Origin: Spirillospora albida
GTDB taxonomy: Bacteria; Actinomycetota; Actinomycetes; Streptosporangiales; Streptosporangiaceae
DNA: 64,000 bases
Direction of reading: 5' to 3'
NCBI RefSeq assembly: GCF_000718255.1
Contig: NZ_JOFJ01000014.1
Location: forward strand, 248,001 to 312,000
Both the position numbers and the translations under genes were made by a program. Positions 62,801-64,000 of the stretch are shown piece after piece. The notes beneath the pieces were generated by a model that did not search any database, was not told the origin of the DNA, and saw only the letters and a list, made by a program, of their open reading frames with translations. Position 1 is the first letter of the stretch, and each line of letters opens with the position of its first letter.

Positions 62801-64000
62801 ATGAGCGATGTCACCTTCTACGGCGTCCGCCACCACGGTCCCGGATCCGCGCGGGCCCTGCGCACCGCGCTGGAGGACGTCGAGCCGGACGCGATCCTGA
62901 TCGAGGGACCGCCGGAGGCCGACCCGATCATCGGCCTGGCCGCCGACCCGGGCATGGTCCCGCCGGTCGCCCTGCTGGCGTACTCCCCCGGCGCGGGCGG
63001 CGCGGGCCGCCGCTCCGCCTTCTGGCCGTTCGCCGAGTTCAGCCCGGAATGGCAGGCGATCCGGTACGGGCTGGCGGCCGGCGCGGCCGTCCGCTTCTGC
63101 GACCTCCCGGCCGCGAACCAGTTCGTCCCGCCCGCCGCCGACCCCGAGGAGGCGGCCCCCCGCGGCACCGGGCCGCCGGGCGGGGACGGGCCGGACCTCC
63201 GGTCGGATCCGCTCGGGTGGCTGGCGCGGGCGGCGGGGTACGGCGACGCCGAGCGCTGGTGGGACGACGTCGTCGAGCACCGCGGGGACGGCCCGTCCCC
63301 GTTCCCCGCCGTCGCGGAGGCGATGGCGGCGCTGCGGGAGCGGCCGGGCCCGCGCAACGTGCGGGAGGAGCAGCGGGAGGCCCACATGCGGCGGGCGCTG
63401 CGCCGGGCCCGCAAGGACGGGTTCGCCCGGATCGCCGTGGTGTGCGGCGCGTGGCACGTCCCGGCGCTGCGGAGCCCCGTCCCGGCGGCGCACGACGACC
63501 GGACGCTGCGCGGCCTGCCGAAGACCAGGGTCGCGGTCACGTGGGTGCCGTGGACGCACGGGCGGCTCGCCGAGGACTCCGGGTACGGGGCGGGCGTCCG
63601 GTCCCCCGGCTGGTACCACCACCTGTTCACCGCGCCGGACCGGCCGGTCGAGCGGTGGCTCACCGCCGCCGCCCGGATGCTCCGCGCGGAGGACCTGCAC
63701 GTCTCGTCCGCGCACGTCATCGAGGCGGTGCGGCTCGCGGAGGCGCTGGCCGCGCTGCGCGGGCGCCCGCTCGCCGGTCTGGACGAGGTGACGGAGGCGG
63801 TCCGCGCGGTCCTGTGCGAGGGCGCCGACGAGCCGGTCGAGCTGGTCCGGCGCCGCCTGGTCGTCGGGGAGCGGATCGGCGCCGTCCCGGAGCGGACCCC
63901 GATGGTCCCGCTGCAGCGCGACCTCCAGGCCGAGCAGCGCCGCCTCCGCCTGCGGCCGGCCCCGGAGAGGCGCGAGCGCGACCTCGACCTGCGCAGGCCG
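62801..64000 (+). CDS. DUF5682-family protein, cut by the right edge
   Basis: The first 400 residues of a DUF5682 protein, marked by the opening VTFYGVRHHGPGSARALRTAL and ILIEGPPEADP, followed by AVVCGAWHVPAL and PWTHGRLAEDSGYGAGVRSPGW. Function unknown; the conserved His pairs look like a hydrolase or metal site. ATG at 62801 is 31 bases after the MoxR stop. A vWA-domain gene is expected next, outside the window. Confidence 0.88.
   Translation, partial: MSDVTFYGVRHHGPGSARALRTALEDVEPDAILIEGPPEADPIIGLAADPGMVPPVALLAYSPGAGGAGRRSAFWPFAEFSPEWQAIRYGLAAGAAVRFCDLPAANQFVPPAADPEEAAPRGTGPPGGDGPDLRSDPLGWLARAAGYGDAERWWDDVVEHRGDGPSPFPAVAEAMAALRERPGPRNVREEQREAHMRRALRRARKDGFARIAVVCGAWHVPALRSPVPAAHDDRTLRGLPKTRVAVTWVPWTHGRLAEDSGYGAGVRSPGWYHHLFTAPDRPVERWLTAAARMLRAEDLHVSSAHVIEAVRLAEALAALRGRPLAGLDEVTEAVRAVLCEGADEPVELVRRRLVVGERIGAVPERTPMVPLQRDLQAEQRRLRLRPAPERRERDLDLRRP

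Noticed and set aside
62769..62804. An 11-codon frame (MPDAPRPRGRR) between MoxR and DUF5682 genes, joined to both by ATG/TGA overlaps
   Set aside because: It could aid translational coupling, but it is too short to support as a gene and may be chance in a 31-base gap.

Overview
This is about 64 kb of very GC-rich DNA with strong G/C third-position bias, frequent GTG and TTG starts, 1-4 base gene overlaps, F420-type oxidoreductase and DUF1707 genes, and an actinomycete NRPS cluster. It looks like a chromosomal piece from a filamentous actinomycete. An Actinomadura-like (Streptosporangiales) host is my guess; nothing here proves the genus.

Bases 1 to about 27,030 hold the right-hand part of a non-ribosomal peptide synthetase (NRPS) cluster. 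Three NRPS genes read leftward: 22785 to 10289 (C-A-T, C-A-T, C-[A fragment]-T, C-A-T-E), 10289 to 2717 (C-A-T, C-A-T-E) and 2720 to beyond base 1 (C-A...). They overlap by 1 and 4 bases, so they should be translated together. Upstream lie a free-standing adenylation gene (24770-23214, minus) and, divergently, sbnA and sbnB homologues (24980-27032), the two-enzyme route to L-2,3-diaminopropionate (Dap). The main discovery is that the free-standing gene encodes only the adenylation core and stops just before the A9/A10 part. Module 3 of the first NRPS carries only the A9/A10 part (including the A10 lysine) and no core. The two pieces are complementary and together would make one A domain split over two proteins. 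The core's pocket residues read DIWEITADD, like the diaminobutyrate/Dap type, and the Dap enzymes are next door. I therefore predict Dap at position 3. Both threonine-type modules (code DFWNVGMVH, each followed by an epimerase) have lost about 60 codons at the A-T junction with a frame change. This is either real decay or an assembly collapse in near-identical modules. No thioesterase, MbtH protein or transporter is in the window; the cluster continues to the left.

Bases 27,036-34,660 are mixed metabolic genes: a Uma2 protein, acyl-CoA dehydrogenase, ADP-ribosylglycohydrolase, alpha/beta hydrolase under a perfect palindromic operator, an F420/flavin-type oxidoreductase, enoyl-CoA hydratase with a second perfect operator, a class II aldolase divergent from a PfkB kinase, and an ACT-domain protein.

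Bases 34,853-44,495 form one tight operon: GrpE-like, lid-less Hsp70, a large protein with FN3-like repeats, a zinc-ribbon GTPase, a GTPase-associated (GAP1-like) protein and a membrane-anchored zinc-ribbon GTPase. It resembles the computationally predicted paired-GTPase conflict systems of multicellular bacteria. A TetR/phosphotriesterase pair with a palindromic operator and a lipoprotein serine protease follow. Next is a complete IS200/IS605 element with tnpA, tnpB and matching terminal hairpins (about 47,370-49,115), inserted just upstream of an FdhF/YdeP-like molybdopterin oxidoreductase. Bases 51,447-59,091 are lipid and housekeeping genes. From 59,232 to the right edge runs a second NTPase-centred operon: a SWIM-family protein lacking its zinc finger, DUF5691, MoxR AAA+ ATPase and DUF5682. 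Its expected vWA partner would lie beyond the edge.
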